A DNA stretch of 64,000 bases from Amoebidium appalachense (Eukaryota > Ichthyosporea). Positions 18,405 to 31,293 of this stretch are shown here, one piece after another; the first letter of the stretch is position 1, and each line of letters begins with the position of its first letter. Position numbers and translations under genes: made by a program. The notes beneath the pieces are model-generated. The model was given only the letters and a program-made list of their open reading frames with translations, was not told where the DNA came from and ran no database searches. Location: NCBI GenBank assembly GCA_963693365.1, contig CAVNZM010000006.1:8990001-9054000 (forward strand), read 5' to 3'.

Positions 18405-19050
18405 GCACACACACACAAGCACACACACTGTAACAGGTTGTTTTGTTGCAAATGAGTGAATACACACCACCTAAGTTTTAAGGCTTTCAGATAATTCGCC
18501 TTGTTATTTGTTTTTCAGTTTATTTATTTTTTCCCTTCCTAGGATACACTATCACGACCTCACCACTAGACCAGTGTGTCAGGGTGACTGTTTCCTTTGA
18601 ATCCTTTTATGCACGTATTCCATGCACGTAACATGCCCACACAGCGCTATTTCATGCGTTATGTCTGCGGTATCACACATAGTTCGTTATGCTGCTCTGA
18701 GAGTGGTGTATATAGCCGGTACACAGGAAATATAAAGTTTTCATTTGTACAGCAATTATCCCTCCTCGTTTTCCCCACCCCTTGTGCTTATATTCTTTGT
18801 AGCCGGGTATATGACTTAGCCTGCAAATAAAGTACACTGTGCCCTCTGTAGTGCAACATCCCCCCCCCGTTTTTAAAGGTTTGTTTCTCAGCAAACAATA
18901 ATTGGCTGGCCAGATAGGCTCGGGTACCATAGCATACCGATTGGCTTAAGGTCATGCAAACTTGTTCAAGTCCACGCGTGTCCCCATGCGTGTAATACTG
19001 TGTGTGCCCACAGCACCATCCTCAACTTACGCACAGCTTCCGCCCCCCCC

Positions 19051-19081
<31 letters not shown>

Positions 19082-19309
19082 ACCTTTCCTCCTCTGCCGG
19101 CCCTTCCCGTTTGCCAATTCTCCCCCCCCTCCTCCCGTACCAACATCCATGTGATCAGTCTGAGGTCCTAATCCCTCCAGGCCTCACACCAAAAATTGGT
19201 TCAAGGCTTCAATGATACTTGAAAGTGAGTATTATGCGCTGCACGACAGCGTCTCCCAGCCCAGCCATGCATTATATGCAAGACCCTCCCTCCCTCCCCT
19301 CGCCCCCCC

Positions 19310-19345
<36 letters not shown>

Positions 19346-19409
19346 CGGGGGGCACACCGCCATGCGGCACACATACGGCCCGGAGACGTGCGCATAGCTA
19401 TATATATAT

Positions 19410-19424
<15 letters not shown>

Positions 19425-19485
<61 letters not shown>

Positions 19486-19515
19486 GGGGGGGGGGGGGGG
19501 AGGGGGGAGGGGGGG

Positions 19516-19562
<47 letters not shown>

Positions 19563-19675
19563 CAGAGAGGGGGAGAGAGTGATTGTGAGAGAGAGAGAGA
19601 GAGAGAAGAGAGATAGAGATAGAGAGCGAGAGAGAGGGGGGGGGGGAGAGGGGGGGGGGGGGGGAGGGGACAGGG
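19425..19675. repeat. (GA)n and poly-G low-complexity tract
   Basis: Blocks of GA dinucleotides separated by G runs. The plus strand is almost pure purine. Confidence 0.95.
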
Positions 19676-20096
19676 GTGAGAAGGCCGGGATGTGAGGCTT
19701 AATGCCATAGCACACGTGCACATAGCGCATTACGTGGGTATATGAGAATTGAAGTTGTTTTGCCAGGACCTGGTGATACGCAAACAATTTATTGGTAGGT
19801 AAGAACACACCCGAAACAACGCACACAAATCAAACTATGTAAATTCTTTTGCCGCACCTTCAAAACTTATTACTTGCTTTTGATTGGTGTTAGTAGTTTT
19901 TATTTATGGGCACGATGGGGGCCGTTAACAGGAAAACCGGAGAAAGGGCTGGATACGGAACTAACTAGCTAACTGGTGCTCATGCAATACTGTGATGTCA
20001 ACAGAGTGTCCATTAAAAATTTGCATTTTCTAAAACAAAGTTGCCTATGATATTTCCCAGTTTAACTTAACGGAATTACTTGATTTAGTCACACTT

Positions 20097-20607
20097 CAAG
20101 CCACACACAGACCCAAACCACTGAGACCCCTCGGCACACCCATTCATACCCGCGCACCATTCGGGGTAGTTATCACACCTTCCACATTTGTCGATGCACA
20201 CACTTGCACTGTGGTTTGGGCTTATGGGGTGCGCAATCACAGTAAATGCCCTTATATGGTGAATTAGGGTTGCATCCGTCGACTAGATTGCACCAGTTGT
20301 TTCCCTCACAACGGCGGTATGGATCTATGCATTTGCACTCGCACACCGCAGGATAGGTTGGGGTAGGGTTTGGGGTACCAGTAGGTGTGGGCGTGGGTGT
20401 TGGTGTGGGTCTGCGTGTAGGTGTGGGGGTGGGTGTGAGGGAGCGCGTTGTTGTGGTTGTAGCCTTGGGTGTGGGGTTGGGTGTGGGGGTGGGTTTTGAT
20501 TTGCAGCCGCAAACTGAATCCTTCCACTTTGAACCCTGAGCACACCCATTGGACCTCTCACACCAGTCCGGATAGTTGGTGCATCGACGATAGGGATCGA
20601 TACACAC
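20097..20607 (-). pseudogene. Cys-rich modules and Pro-Thr linkers, tail of the subtilase pseudogene
   Basis: Three related six-cysteine modules lie on the minus strand: about 20607-20497 (CIDPYRRCTNYPDWC...), about 20350-20237 (CKCIDPYRRCEGNNWC...) and about 20205-20097 (CIDKCGRCDNYPEWC..., one frame away from the others). Thr/Pro-rich linkers with repeated PTPTP separate the first two. Modular Cys-rich domains on PT linkers are typical of substrate-binding tails of secreted hydrolases, but I do not recognise this module. A further (T)n-KPTPKP linker lies between the TAA at 21224 and the inserted element, so the tail once followed the protease domain. Confidence 0.65.
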
Positions 20608-21112
20608 ATTTTTTTAATTTTTTTTATATTAATTTTATCCCGTTTCACTCCCGGCGAGGCACTGCCTCAGGGGAGCTTACCGTCTTCCGCCTAGACACAG
20701 ATCGTACTGTATAGCACATTCATAAGTCAGGATTCTAATTGACCCCAACTGGCACTATTTTTAGTTACGCCTTATCCCACGGTTCTAGCCGCAGCAACGC
20801 TAGTGGGGAAGTGAGCACAGCTCACTTTAGCAACACCAGCCGGGAGCGACCCGGGACACATACACAAACAAAAAGACTTGAAAGGGGAAGACCCCATGCC
20901 CAGGACGCTGACCCGAACCGTGGCCGGTGACTCGGATTGGTCTCCCACTTGAACGTTGGGCTGGGATGCCCAAGCGGCGCGCCGTCGACGTCAGAGGGCC
21001 GGTGCTGTTCATGACGTCATGTCTTGCGGCCGGATGATAACAAATTGGTGGTGCCTTGACGTGGTCTGGGGTGATGGCTTCTAGGGGGCGGCCAGATTGG
21101 TGGACCGTCGAG
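20608..21112 (-). mobile_element. Retroelement-like insertion (SINE or 5'-truncated LINE), 505 bp, 15-bp target duplication
   Basis: The insert is bounded by identical copies of GGGATCGATACACAC at 20593-20607 and 21113-21127. Read on the minus strand it ends in an A-rich tail (AATATAAAAAAAATTAAAAA) next to one copy. A variable-length target duplication plus A-rich 3' end is the mark of target-primed reverse transcription. A small hairpin (GAGGCAGTGCCTC) lies near the 3' end. No reverse transcriptase motif was recognised. The insertion splits a CIDPYRRC motif of the Cys-rich tail. Confidence 0.75.
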
Positions 21113-22232
21113 GGGATCGATACACACTCACTCACAGGGTGTCTGGGTGGGTGTGCTGGTGGTGGTGGTAGGTTTGGGTGTAGGCTTTCTGGTGGTGGTG
21201 GTGGTGGTGGTGGTGGTGGTTGGTTACGCCGGATTTGCGTTCTCCCATATGAAGTTTGCATAAGCGAGTTTGTTTGCCAATGGGGTGTCGGCATCGAGTT
21301 TGGTGATACGCCCCCTCACAGCACCGTTAATCACAGCACGTGTGACCTGCGTGTGTTCCTGTGCGTCAGTGTGTGGAAATATTCACCGCGTGTATATTAA
21401 GTGCTTTTCAGATATTATGGGGTTATTGCCAAAGGGAAACTTACATGGGGTGTACAAAGCTTACACATACTATTGCGGTGTAAATATAGCACTGATTTTT
21501 TGTGAGCAGGATGTGCAAGTAAGATATTTTGGAGGGGTTTCAAGTTCGAGTGCACGTGTTTGTGTCTTTGTGCACGTGTTGTATCGGTTTTCTCGCATGT
21601 GTATCGCAATATGGTGATCACACGTTGTGTGCACCTATTTTTTCAAGTACGTTTATCATTATTGTTAGAACCAAGAGCTAAATATATGCACGTAACAACC
21701 ACTAGCTGCACCTCGTCGTTATGTTACTCGTAAAACCTTTCGCATGCGCCACTGATACACCAATCTTCTTCATGGGGCATGCACGTGCACAGTCTCACCT
21801 CCATAGCGCTGGCCTGTGGGTGCTGTGCACGGTAGAGGGCAGCCAGTCCGGCCACATGGGGGCAGGCCATGGATGTGCCGTACATGGTGGCTGTGCCCCC
21901 CCCAGGCGCTAGAGACCTGCAAAATCCCGTATTTTCGTCAGTCTGGATTCGGATAATTTGATTTTCCAGTGCTTATAGATTTGTGTGGCGGAGAATGGGT
22001 CTGTGGGTAGAACAGATGGGAGGGGAAATTGGGGGGGGGGGGGGAGGTGGGGAGGAAGGGGTGGGGGGGCGCGGGGGGAGGGGGGGGGGGGGGGGGGTTG
22101 GTCGTCGGCAGGAGTTGATTTACAGGATAGGCCCCCGGAAGGACTTAGGTGAGGCGGCCGTGAGGGGGCCCAAGAGGGAGTGGCACATGGGAGTGTTGCG
22201 CAGTTGAGAGCGCAGGAAGTAAAGAAAAGCAT

Positions 22233-22239
<7 letters not shown>

Positions 22240-22274
<35 letters not shown>

Positions 22275-22337
22275 CTTTTTCCTTTTCTTTTCTTTTCTTT
22301 CATTCTTTCTTTCTTTCTTTCTTTCTTTTTTTTTTTT

Positions 22338-22368
<31 letters not shown>

Positions 22369-22370
22369 GG
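22240..22370. repeat. Poly-G, TTTC-rich, poly-T, poly-G tract in a subtilase intron
   Basis: Two G runs flank CTTT repeats and a T run. The same layout recurs at about 51310-51430 and 52630-52730 in PDS5 introns, suggesting a shared repeat type. Confidence 0.7.
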
Positions 22371-23189
22371 ATGAAGAACAAAGGGGAGGGCTAACGTGCT
22401 GGAGGATAACGAGTTTTCATATCGAAGAGGGGGAGGGGTGGGTGGGTGGGTGGGGGGGAGTGCCGGGAGGGGCCCAGGGTTGGGGTAGGGTGGGGTTGAG
22501 GGGAGGGAGGGGCGGAGCACCGGGCGGGGGGGGGGAGAGGGGCGGGAGCGGGCATGGGAGGTTTGGCAGGGATTGGGGGGAGGGGGGGGGGGTGGGGCGG
22601 GGGGAAGGGAGGGGGGATCCACCAAACCAGTTATCCATAATGTTTCGATTCTTGCAACATGCGCCTGAAATAATGCATACTATAAAATTGAGAGTTTCAG
22701 TTTAAAAAGGCGCCATCTTGGCAGTTTATATTATCAAAGGAAAGAGACTTGCAGTGCGAGGGGTGCAAGTGGTACTTACTCAGCGTGTGAGCCTGGAGCC
22801 AGTATATCCACACACCTGTGGGATATCATATAAGGAAATGTCTTTGGAACCGGAATAAAGAGCATCGGTTCGAACGAGTTTTATTACTAATAGCCAGGAG
22901 GGACAGTAAGGGTGGTACAAGTGATATGCAACGAATAGCTTGCATGAATCTCAGAGCGACCGTGCACAACCAGGCAATTTGTTACAGAAAAGACCACCTT
23001 TATAACACAAATAAAATGCTCACTCACACAGGTTGGGCACAACTAAAAACATAAGCAAATTCATCTGTGCAGGCACACGTTTGGACACCTTAACAACTGC
23101 ATACAAAACGCACTGCCCACAGCAATACACACAAAGACACTCACCCCATACACATTGCAACACTTCTTTTCCCTGCGTGTCTAGTACTC

Positions 23190-23241
23190 AAACACACACC
23201 CGCGCACGAACACGCACACGCACGCACGCGCGTGCGTGCGT

Positions 23242-23339
<98 letters not shown>

Positions 23340-23368
23340 ACCCACACAAACACACACACAAACACGCA

Positions 23369-23441
<73 letters not shown>

Positions 23442-23515
23442 GCACACGCACACGCACACGCACACGCACACGCACACGCACACGTACACGCACACGCACA
23501 CGCACACGCACACCC
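23190..23515. repeat. (CA)n/(CG)(CA) microsatellite cluster in a subtilase intron
   Basis: Two long (AC)n arrays are separated by a short CCCAC/ACAA segment and followed by a CACACG hexanucleotide array. C-rich low-complexity sequence follows to about 24040. Confidence 0.95.
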
Positions 23516-26031
23516 AAAATCCCTCACTCTCTCTTGCTCCCGTTCTCTCGCCCTCTTTCATCTCTCCTTCTCGTTCCTCTTCCTCCCTCTTCCCCCCCCC
23601 CCCCTCTCTGCCGCCCTCTATCTATCCCCCCCTCTCCCTCTCTCCCTCTCTTTTCTCCTCCTCTTGCCCATCCCTCCCCCCTCCCTTCCCCCCCCTCCCC
23701 ATCCGCGCCTCTCTCAGAGATCTATCTCTCTCTGCTCTGCCCCCCCCCTCCTCCCCCCTCCTTCCCAACTCCCCCCCCCCCCCCCCCCCCCCCCCCCCAA
23801 CAATACCCCCCGCCCCTCACTCCCCTACCTCAATCCCCCCCTCCCTCCCTCCCTCCCCATCCTCCCTTCCTCCTCTCTCTCTTCCCCCTCTCCCCCCCCC
23901 ATCCCTCTCCCTCCTTCCTCCTTCCCTCCCTCCCTCCCTTGCTCCTTCCCTCCTTTCCTCCCCCCCCATCTTCCTTGCGCTTTCTCTCTCGCCCTCCCAT
24001 CCCCCCCCCACCCCAACCCCCGTCTCTCTACCTTTATCTTACTTACACACCGCAACAACCATGTACGCTCATCACCCACCTGCCCCAGTTTGAAAAATCA
24101 GCCTTTGCATCGTTGCTGTCTGTAGCCCCCACTGTGATTGCGTTTGGTGCCGATGCAGGGGACACACGGCATGCATGAATGTTAAGGTTGCCTGCTGCAA
24201 CCACCACCACAATGTCGTTCTCGATGGCATACTGGATGGTGTGTTGAGTGCCTGCATTTGTAATGATCAGGGTTAGGAAAGTGACGGTGTGCCATCCCCT
24301 TCAAGTGTAATAATGGTATCCGAATTCAATTGATATGTTCATTATGTGCACCTAAGACGAAAAGCCCTTGAGAGGAGATTGGTAAAGAAAAGCGCTCATG
24401 AGCGGGGAGAAGGACCAACGGTGCCGCCGGGAGACGGGGGGGGCTGAGGGGGAGGGGGGCAGTTTTTTATTTATTATTTTTTTTTTGGGGGGGTTTGGGG
24501 GGGGTTGGGGGAGGGGGGAGGGGGGAGGAGGAAAGAGTAGGGGGGGGGGAGGGGGGCAGGGGGGAGGGGAGAGGGGGAGGAAAGAGGAGGGGAGAGGGAG
24601 GGGGAGGGGGTGGGGGAGAGGGGGGAGGAGAAAAGGGAGAAGGGCAGATTAAGGACAGACGAGTATCAGAGCTATCAGCCGTGCAATGGTTAATTCTACC
24701 AGATAGCCTTGGAAGAGGAGTGTAAGCATAAGGGAGCAGACGAAAGGAAGGAGGGGCATGGGGGCGCCCAAAGCCGCGGTCCCGGGAGAGGGAGGGGGAG
24801 GGAAAGGGGGGAGAGGGGGAGGGGAGGGGGCCCCGGGGGGGGGGGGAGAAGACAGCATACCGCCGAATAGCCGCCACCAAGTGACATGGATATTACGGCA
24901 GGACGGTTCAGATCTCTGTTCTTGACCACCCAGTCGATGCCTCCGATGGTGAAGGAGTTGTCCCCATATCCATTATTACGCAGAACCTGGGGGGTTGAAT
25001 CCGCATCAGTCGAACGTGGATGTGCTAAGCATTTCACATGCTCCGGAATAGAGCAGCCCAAGTGCTACTTGACTTGATAATACCACAAACTGTAACTGTT
25101 TATCCATGGCTGCCCACGACTTCGATGAAATAGCGTACAAATTATTGCGGCAAATTAGTTATCTATGTAGTACTGTAACAATAACATCACAGGGTGCCCA
25201 ACAAATATTCTTCTTAGTTCCTGATCTAGGCGCAGTAAGTTTCAGCCCGAGGACATTTGTCTGCAGACACATAGATGTTCAGAAGCGCAAAATGAAACAT
25301 CAAGTAAAAAAATAGCAGCCTGTTGTGTTTCACCACATAGTGACCCAAATAAGTACTATACGTGTATCGAGTACAAAATTTCAAACTGTGCCACACCCAC
25401 CTTAACACCATACAGCTTGATTTGGTTGCCACACCGTATTCACGTGAGCCGACTGTGCCTGGAAGCATACCGGCGGATTAGCAGTAGCAGGTGCTAGACT
25501 CTACCCCCGTGCAAAAAACTATAAACATCGAAGCACCTATTTACAACATGCCATAACTGGTTTAAGTTACATAGGCTCAGGACTCTGTGGCACCTTCTAC
25601 CCTAAGGCTTCGAGCATTATTACACTTTCACGAATCAATGAGCTATCACTGTGTGCACGTATTTGTAATTCTTGCACCTGCCTGCACAGTGGGTGCCATG
25701 GCCGTTCTGGTCGTCGTTCTGGTTGGCAATCTGGGAGTGCACCTGCCATGCCCTGCTCTCGAACTGGGGATGAGCATCGTAGATGCCCGTATCTGCAGAG
25801 GCACGTGTGAATGAGGCGGCACGGATCCATTATCATGACTAACATTAGCCAGACCGCTAATCAGCCCTGCATATTACTCTGCATCCGATGTTTCACGGAG
25901 GGTTGACTACGGTAACCGGAGTGATGTCTGCTAATGGCAACAAAACGTACCGAACATTTTCTTCCACTATCTATCTGTAACGACTCGATCAATCAATAAT
26001 ACCGGGGCAGCCGTGTACCGGGGGTATAGGG

Positions 26032-26068
<37 letters not shown>

Positions 26069-27253
26069 GGGGGGGTGCACGTGGCCCGGGGAGGGGAAGC
26101 AGCAACGGATTCACTCGGATCATGAGCTCGAGGTGCTCATAATAATATATTATACCACTGTGGCATAGGAGTCGATGTGCTCTGACGTCGACATCCACGG
26201 TACCCATCTTGTAAATTAAGAGAATGCCCGATATGGGACCACAGGAATATTATACACTGTTGGCGGTGGAATATCCAGAAGCTAACTCGGGCCTGAGGCA
26301 AGGCGTGAGTCCCAATAAAAACTTTGATGATGCCATGATCATTGATATGAGCGAGGAAGCTTCGTAAGGGGCGGGGCCGGGCCAGGGGGGGAGGAGGGGG
26401 GGGAAGGGGGGAGGGGGGGAGATCTCGAGCGGGGGGGTGCAGGTGGGGAGGTGTTTACCTAAAACATATACGTCCACTTCCGCGCCAGTGGCATTGAAGG
26501 TTGCCTCATAGTCCAGCGGCAGGTCGGCTGGTTGATGCGATCAATGCCCCACGTCATGGCAGGCCGCAGAAAGCTTTAATCGAGTAGATCTGCACCTCCT
26601 CCACCAGTCGCACAGAGTCGTCCAGGCGAATGCTCTCAAGTTCGTTAGGCGAAAGGTTCATTGCAACCATACTGAGGGAGTAGAACACCTTGGGCTGTGT
26701 AAAAGGAGATGGCACGGTCACCAGAAATTCATGTAGCTATAGCTATAACCATTAATAATATTAATGAATATTCGACCGATTGCGAAGACTTTATCCGGTC
26801 AAGACGTATAAGTCTATCTATGCTCCATCTACTTTGACAGGCCCATGGCCACCTCATGATCATGTTCACCATGCCAAATGAAACAAATCTCGTCCCAATT
26901 TGTACCAACGCAGCTCACCGGGCTCACCAACACCTCAGCTAAAGGCTTAGCAAAACCCCTTTCGATATCCCCCAAAGACACATTGAAATATCCCCCATGG
27001 CTAGATCTGTGTACGTACCTTCCCCAAAGGCTCGCCCGCAGTGTCTGCCCCACGTGCCCTCATGACCCGGTGGACATACTGGTTGACGGCCTGCGCACTT
27101 GTGTCTGGGTCAAACTGCACAATGTATTTGCCGCGCACCACACTCTTGCGGTCACTGGCACGAAGCAGGGGCGACCGGCCGGGCATCGCCAAAACCACCT
27201 GTCCTGCAAAGAGCTGTGGCCAACAGGCCGCTCACTGCAAGTTGTTGAAGCAT

Positions 27254-29235
27254 CTTCCAGCCAGCAGGTTGAAGAAAATTCGATATCCCAATGCCCCTAC
27301 TGTAGGAGATTAGTAAAACAACAGGGATAGATGGGCTGTTGTTCCTTGACCTCATTATATTTGTCCTGAAATTTTGAAAAGCTCAACAGAGTGCAGCAGT
27401 GTTGAGTCCAACGGGCAAAGCAGCAACTCGATTCGTTGATCTATCAGGATCTAGATTGAGAAAAGCGGTCGTCGATAACGATTGGATCAAAACTGCGAAT
27501 CTACTCCAATCTACCATGGCATGCCATACCTATTAGTGGATCTCTCTCCACGAATCAGCCTGAACGTTTTCATTTCGCGGACTCTTGCGCGGCAGTCTAC
27601 AGACCGTCTGTCCGCAGTTCCGTTATATTACCAAGTTGCTTCCTTCGCCGGGCCTTCTGCCCTCAGGAGTACTATGTACATACTCCCACTAACGCAACCT
27701 ATAAATTTCTGTAAACTCCATATGTGCTTAGTCGACATACATTATAATGTAAGGATGCGTGGGCAGAGTACACATTGCACACAACATACGTGTGCACATG
27801 TACAGTGTCAGTAGTATGTATGTACATGTATGTGCATTGACGTAAAAAGTGTTTCAAGCATTGTACCGCACCGTGGTATTGGGTCTGGGACCACGAAGCT
27901 GCGAGAAACAAGTAGCTTTTCCGGCTTTTCACGTTCCTCCCGGGCCATGAGTTTTTGAAAAATAGATTGGGTCGACATCAGCCGATGTACGTATGACGGC
28001 TGCAGCTCGAGACTATGCGGGCCATGGTGCACAACGACGCCAGGACCCAAGGGTACACGTGGCTTGCAAGCTTGCAAGCTTATACTTATGTGTGTAAGTT
28101 GCTTGGTTGTGAGTACGGTAAGTACTTTGTTTGAGAATCAATACGCATCTATACGTCATAATGCAAGTCGATTACCTATATGTGCGTTGAAGCAAAAATC
28201 ATGGGGTGCTGAGCTGGTGTAGCTCAGTATAGTCTCCAAGGCTTTGTACCCGCTGGCTTACGTAAGTGGCCGGGGCGGCCTACGGCGCTGCGGGACTGCG
28301 GCGACATACAAGGTATGTTATAGGCCGCAGGGAGACAGCCCTCAGAGTGACTAGTAGCTCAGCTAGTTAGGGCCCGAGAAATGATTTTGTATTTCTAGCC
28401 TTTTTTGGTAACCGCGCATTGAAAAGCTGACGACGTTACGTCACTGCTGAATTTGAAACTTCTTTTTGACATGTTGCCAATGCCAAGAGACACAGTCGGA
28501 AGTGGTGCTACGTAGGAGTTGCATACACTCAGTCTGATGCCTGCCTGAGTCCCTGTGACAGTTTCATCAGAGCTCAAAGTCACTGGTCGCATAGAAAACG
28601 AAAAAATAAGCGTACTGAGCAGAAAGTGTGTCGATTGAATGCAGACGGTAGCACGGGTCGTTTGTCTACTGTTGAGTAATTGTGACTGAGGGACTGTTTG
28701 AAAAGGCTGCCAAAAGATGCGACGCAATAGACAGCAAGTGTGCCAGTAGCGACAGACTACGGCACGTGTGAGTTGTCTTTGCCTCATTTTCATCCTTAGC
28801 GGGTAAGCGAAAGGCGCGCTGACAACAACTTTTTTCTCCGTGAAACAGTTATCAAAGAAAATGGCAAGTGTCAGCTGCACCCCCCTCCCCCCCCCTTTTC
28901 CTCCTTCTTAACCCCGCCTCCAGTCCCCTCTTATTGTCTTCCTTTCCCAACTGATCATGCCGATGATTGCCATGTGTCTCTACAGCCACCACCAACACAC
29001 GGAGTGAGCCCCCCCTCCCCCCGCCTTCTCCCTTAGTCATTTACATTTTTTTGAAAGGTCCCCCCCCCCCCCCCCCCCCCCCTCCCTCCCCCTCTTCTTT
29101 TGACCCTTTCCCTTTCCTTTTTGGTTCCAGGGGCCCTCATTGTCATGGTGTGATTCGTCACAATTCTAACTCACTCCATCTACTTTCTATGTTTCGATCT
29201 GCATCTGAGGCTTTTAATCAACACCATTCTTGCAG
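27254..29235. other. Divergent spacer between the subtilase pseudogene and copy B, poor in microsatellites
   Basis: About 1.6 kb (27254-28860) of balanced-composition sequence lacks the G/C runs and (CA)n seen elsewhere. No gene, tRNA or transposase was recognised. C-rich sequence returns at 28880-29100. Any 5' exon of copy B should lie here, but I could not place an ATG. Confidence 0.55.
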
Positions 29236-30114
29236 GTGCACCCACGATTCCTGGAAATGGTGACAGCAATTGAAGGCGGGCACACAAATGCTGTGCAGCA
29301 TTTGCTGGACGAAGGCATGACGGTCAAGTCTAAGATCAAGGTAACTGTGTCCACTCTTCCGGCTGCTTACTGAATTGGTTGCATAAACGTTTGGGTGCAC
29401 TTGGCCCAAAGGCGCAAGATCTGACATCATCGCAAATGCCTGCCCCCCCCCCCCCCCCCCCCCCCCCTCTTGCTGGGTTCCAACTGCCCTTGAATTGAAT
29501 TGGAGGGGCCCCATATGTACACATTATGTTGACACGAAACTTGCACTAAAATTGAACATATATGCAGGCACTCAAACTGTTACAGTACAACACCCAGCAA
29601 TTAATGGCGACAGCTAAATTCTCTATCCACCTCCTCTCCTGGCCAAAAAATCAAAATTTCAAAAGACCAATCAACCAACCAATATAAGACGGGCACGTTT
29701 AGATATGCGCAGGAACGGAAAGTACCTATGGTTAGATATAAAAAATTGCTCCTATTATCAATTCAATTATTACACAACTATTCTGACTTAAACTAATCAG
29801 CGGGCGAAACGGGGGTGGGGGGAAAGGGGGGGGGGAGGGAGGGGAGGGGGTGGGGAGGGATATTGATTTTCGAGTTGTTCCTTTTCTGAAATGTCATATT
29901 GGCTAGGTATACAGCATAGAGCATGTGTGGGATGAAACCACCCTCCACCCCTGCCAAGTGTATTCATACAACCCCGCCTAACCATCCCTCCCCAGGAGGA
30001 CATGACACCACTGCATGTTGCAGCCCAGGCAGGCCAGGAGGACATTGTGCGCCTGCTGCTGGCCCAGGGGGCAAAACCTAACGTTCCATGCATGGTGGGC
30101 ATAACCCCTCCCCC

Positions 30115-30145
<31 letters not shown>

Positions 30146-31252
30146 AAAAAAATTTAAAAATTAAAAATAAAATAGTAATAATTACTAATAATATACACAC
30201 ACTGCTGCAGCAGGCCACTAACATGTGCACACAACATGACTGTTGGAAACATGACAGCAACATTTTGTGATGTTATCATTAGCATACAGGAGGCTGGAGT
30301 AACAGAGTGACGTCTTCTCACAAGCACCCACACAGACATGCATGCACGCCCACACACGCCGACACACACATGCACACACACACACACACCCGCACGGGCT
30401 TACACGTACTTTTTCAATCACCATACATTTCCCACCATTTGTCAATTGTCGAGCTCAACCAACTATTCGTCGTTTTTGCTTGTATTTTCACGAGTTTTTC
30501 ATGTGCCCTGCTTCTGGTCGGAGCTAGGGTGCTAATAGATTTTTTCGTTCTGAAGATGTTTTTTGTCCCGCAACCTTCACTTTATCTCTTTACTTGACTT
30601 TACTCTGCCACGTGCGACTGTGGCCTTAGCCGCCGTATGAACAAGTCAACTCTGCTTACCTGTTTACTTGCCTTTACTCTGCCACGTGCGATTGTGGCCT
30701 CAGCCGCCGTATGAACAAGTCAACTCGCCACCTCTTTACTTGCCTTTACTCTGCCACGTGCGACTGTGGCCTCTGGCGAGTTGACTTGTTCATACGGCGG
30801 CTGAGGCCACAGTCGCACGTGGCAGAGTAAAGGCAAGTAAAGAGGTAAAGTGAAGGTAGCGGACAAAAAACATCTATTTTTCAAGGGTATGAGTTGGCGC
30901 GTGATCATTTGCTTCAGAAGGAAAGTTTTGTCAGCCTTGAAAAATAAGAGCTACCTCCAAAGGTAGCAGGACTTAACTTCTTCACCTTCTTCACCTTCAC
31001 TTTGTTCCTTTACCTTTACCCTTCCAGTTTCGTTACCCTCCACCCCCCCCCCCCCCCCCCCCCCCTCCGTTTTTTTTGTCATGTCTTTTTTTGCAGGCGG
31101 ATGGCAAACAGTCGTCACTCCACTATGCAGTTGCAGGCAGGCACGTGGGTGCGGCCCGTGTATTGCTTGAGAACGGAGCCAACATCATTGACAAGCGGCA
31201 GGTAGGCGTTACGTCATGTTGAGAAACCCAAAAATATACCCCCCCCCCCCCC

Positions 31253-31293
<41 letters not shown>

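Larger units (their letters stand above)
17794..20096. other. Convergent spacer after copy A
   Basis: No gene supported. Contents: (AT)n at about 17942-18003, a G run at about 18077-18112, (AC)n at about 18340-18430, unremarkable sequence at 18430-19030 with an AATAAA at about 18826, C runs near 19046 and 19308-19344, (GA)n and G runs at 19425-19675, then ordinary sequence. The AATAAA is about 1 kb past the copy A stop, so its assignment to that gene is uncertain. Confidence 0.6.
20097..27253 (-). pseudogene. Subtilase (S8, proteinase K-like) pseudogene with Cys-rich C-terminal modules
   Basis: Exon remnants on the minus strand: 27019-27253 (signal peptide and start of an I9 propeptide), 26459-26694 (rest of the propeptide, WGIDRI, start of the catalytic domain), 25682-25792, 25401-25458, 24861-24986, 24080-24251, 22780-22815, 21799-21916, 21224-21346, then a tail to 20097. 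The catalytic Asp (DTGIY), His (NGHGTHCA), oxyanion Asn (VVAAGN) and Ser (GTSMACPHVAG) are all legible, so the ancestor was a secreted serine protease. Lesions: frame changes between signal and propeptide, before WGIDRI, near 26521 and near 25430; a phase mismatch between the exons ending 24861 and starting 24251; in-frame TAA at 21224-21226 and TGA at 21128-21130; an insertion at 20608-21112; a frameshift near 20200. A GCAG duplication near 25678-25685 may also disturb one donor. Confidence 0.78.

Noticed and set aside
18960-18972. B-box-like GTTCAAGTCC
   Set aside because: No A box or cloverleaf could be drawn around it.
23188-23527. Long frames of Thr-His, Cys-Val, Arg-Ala-Cys-Val, poly-Pro or poly-Gly here and at many other sites
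   Set aside because: They are translations of (CA)n, (GTGC)n, C or G tracts, open in several frames and on both strands at once.
28209-28280. tRNA-like start (GGTGTAGCTCAGT)
   Set aside because: It resembles an A box, but no B box or acceptor-stem pairing follows at the right distance.
28395-28880. 161-residue minus-strand open frame
   Set aside because: No ATG at its start, no recognisable motif, and chance frames of this size are expected in balanced-composition DNA.
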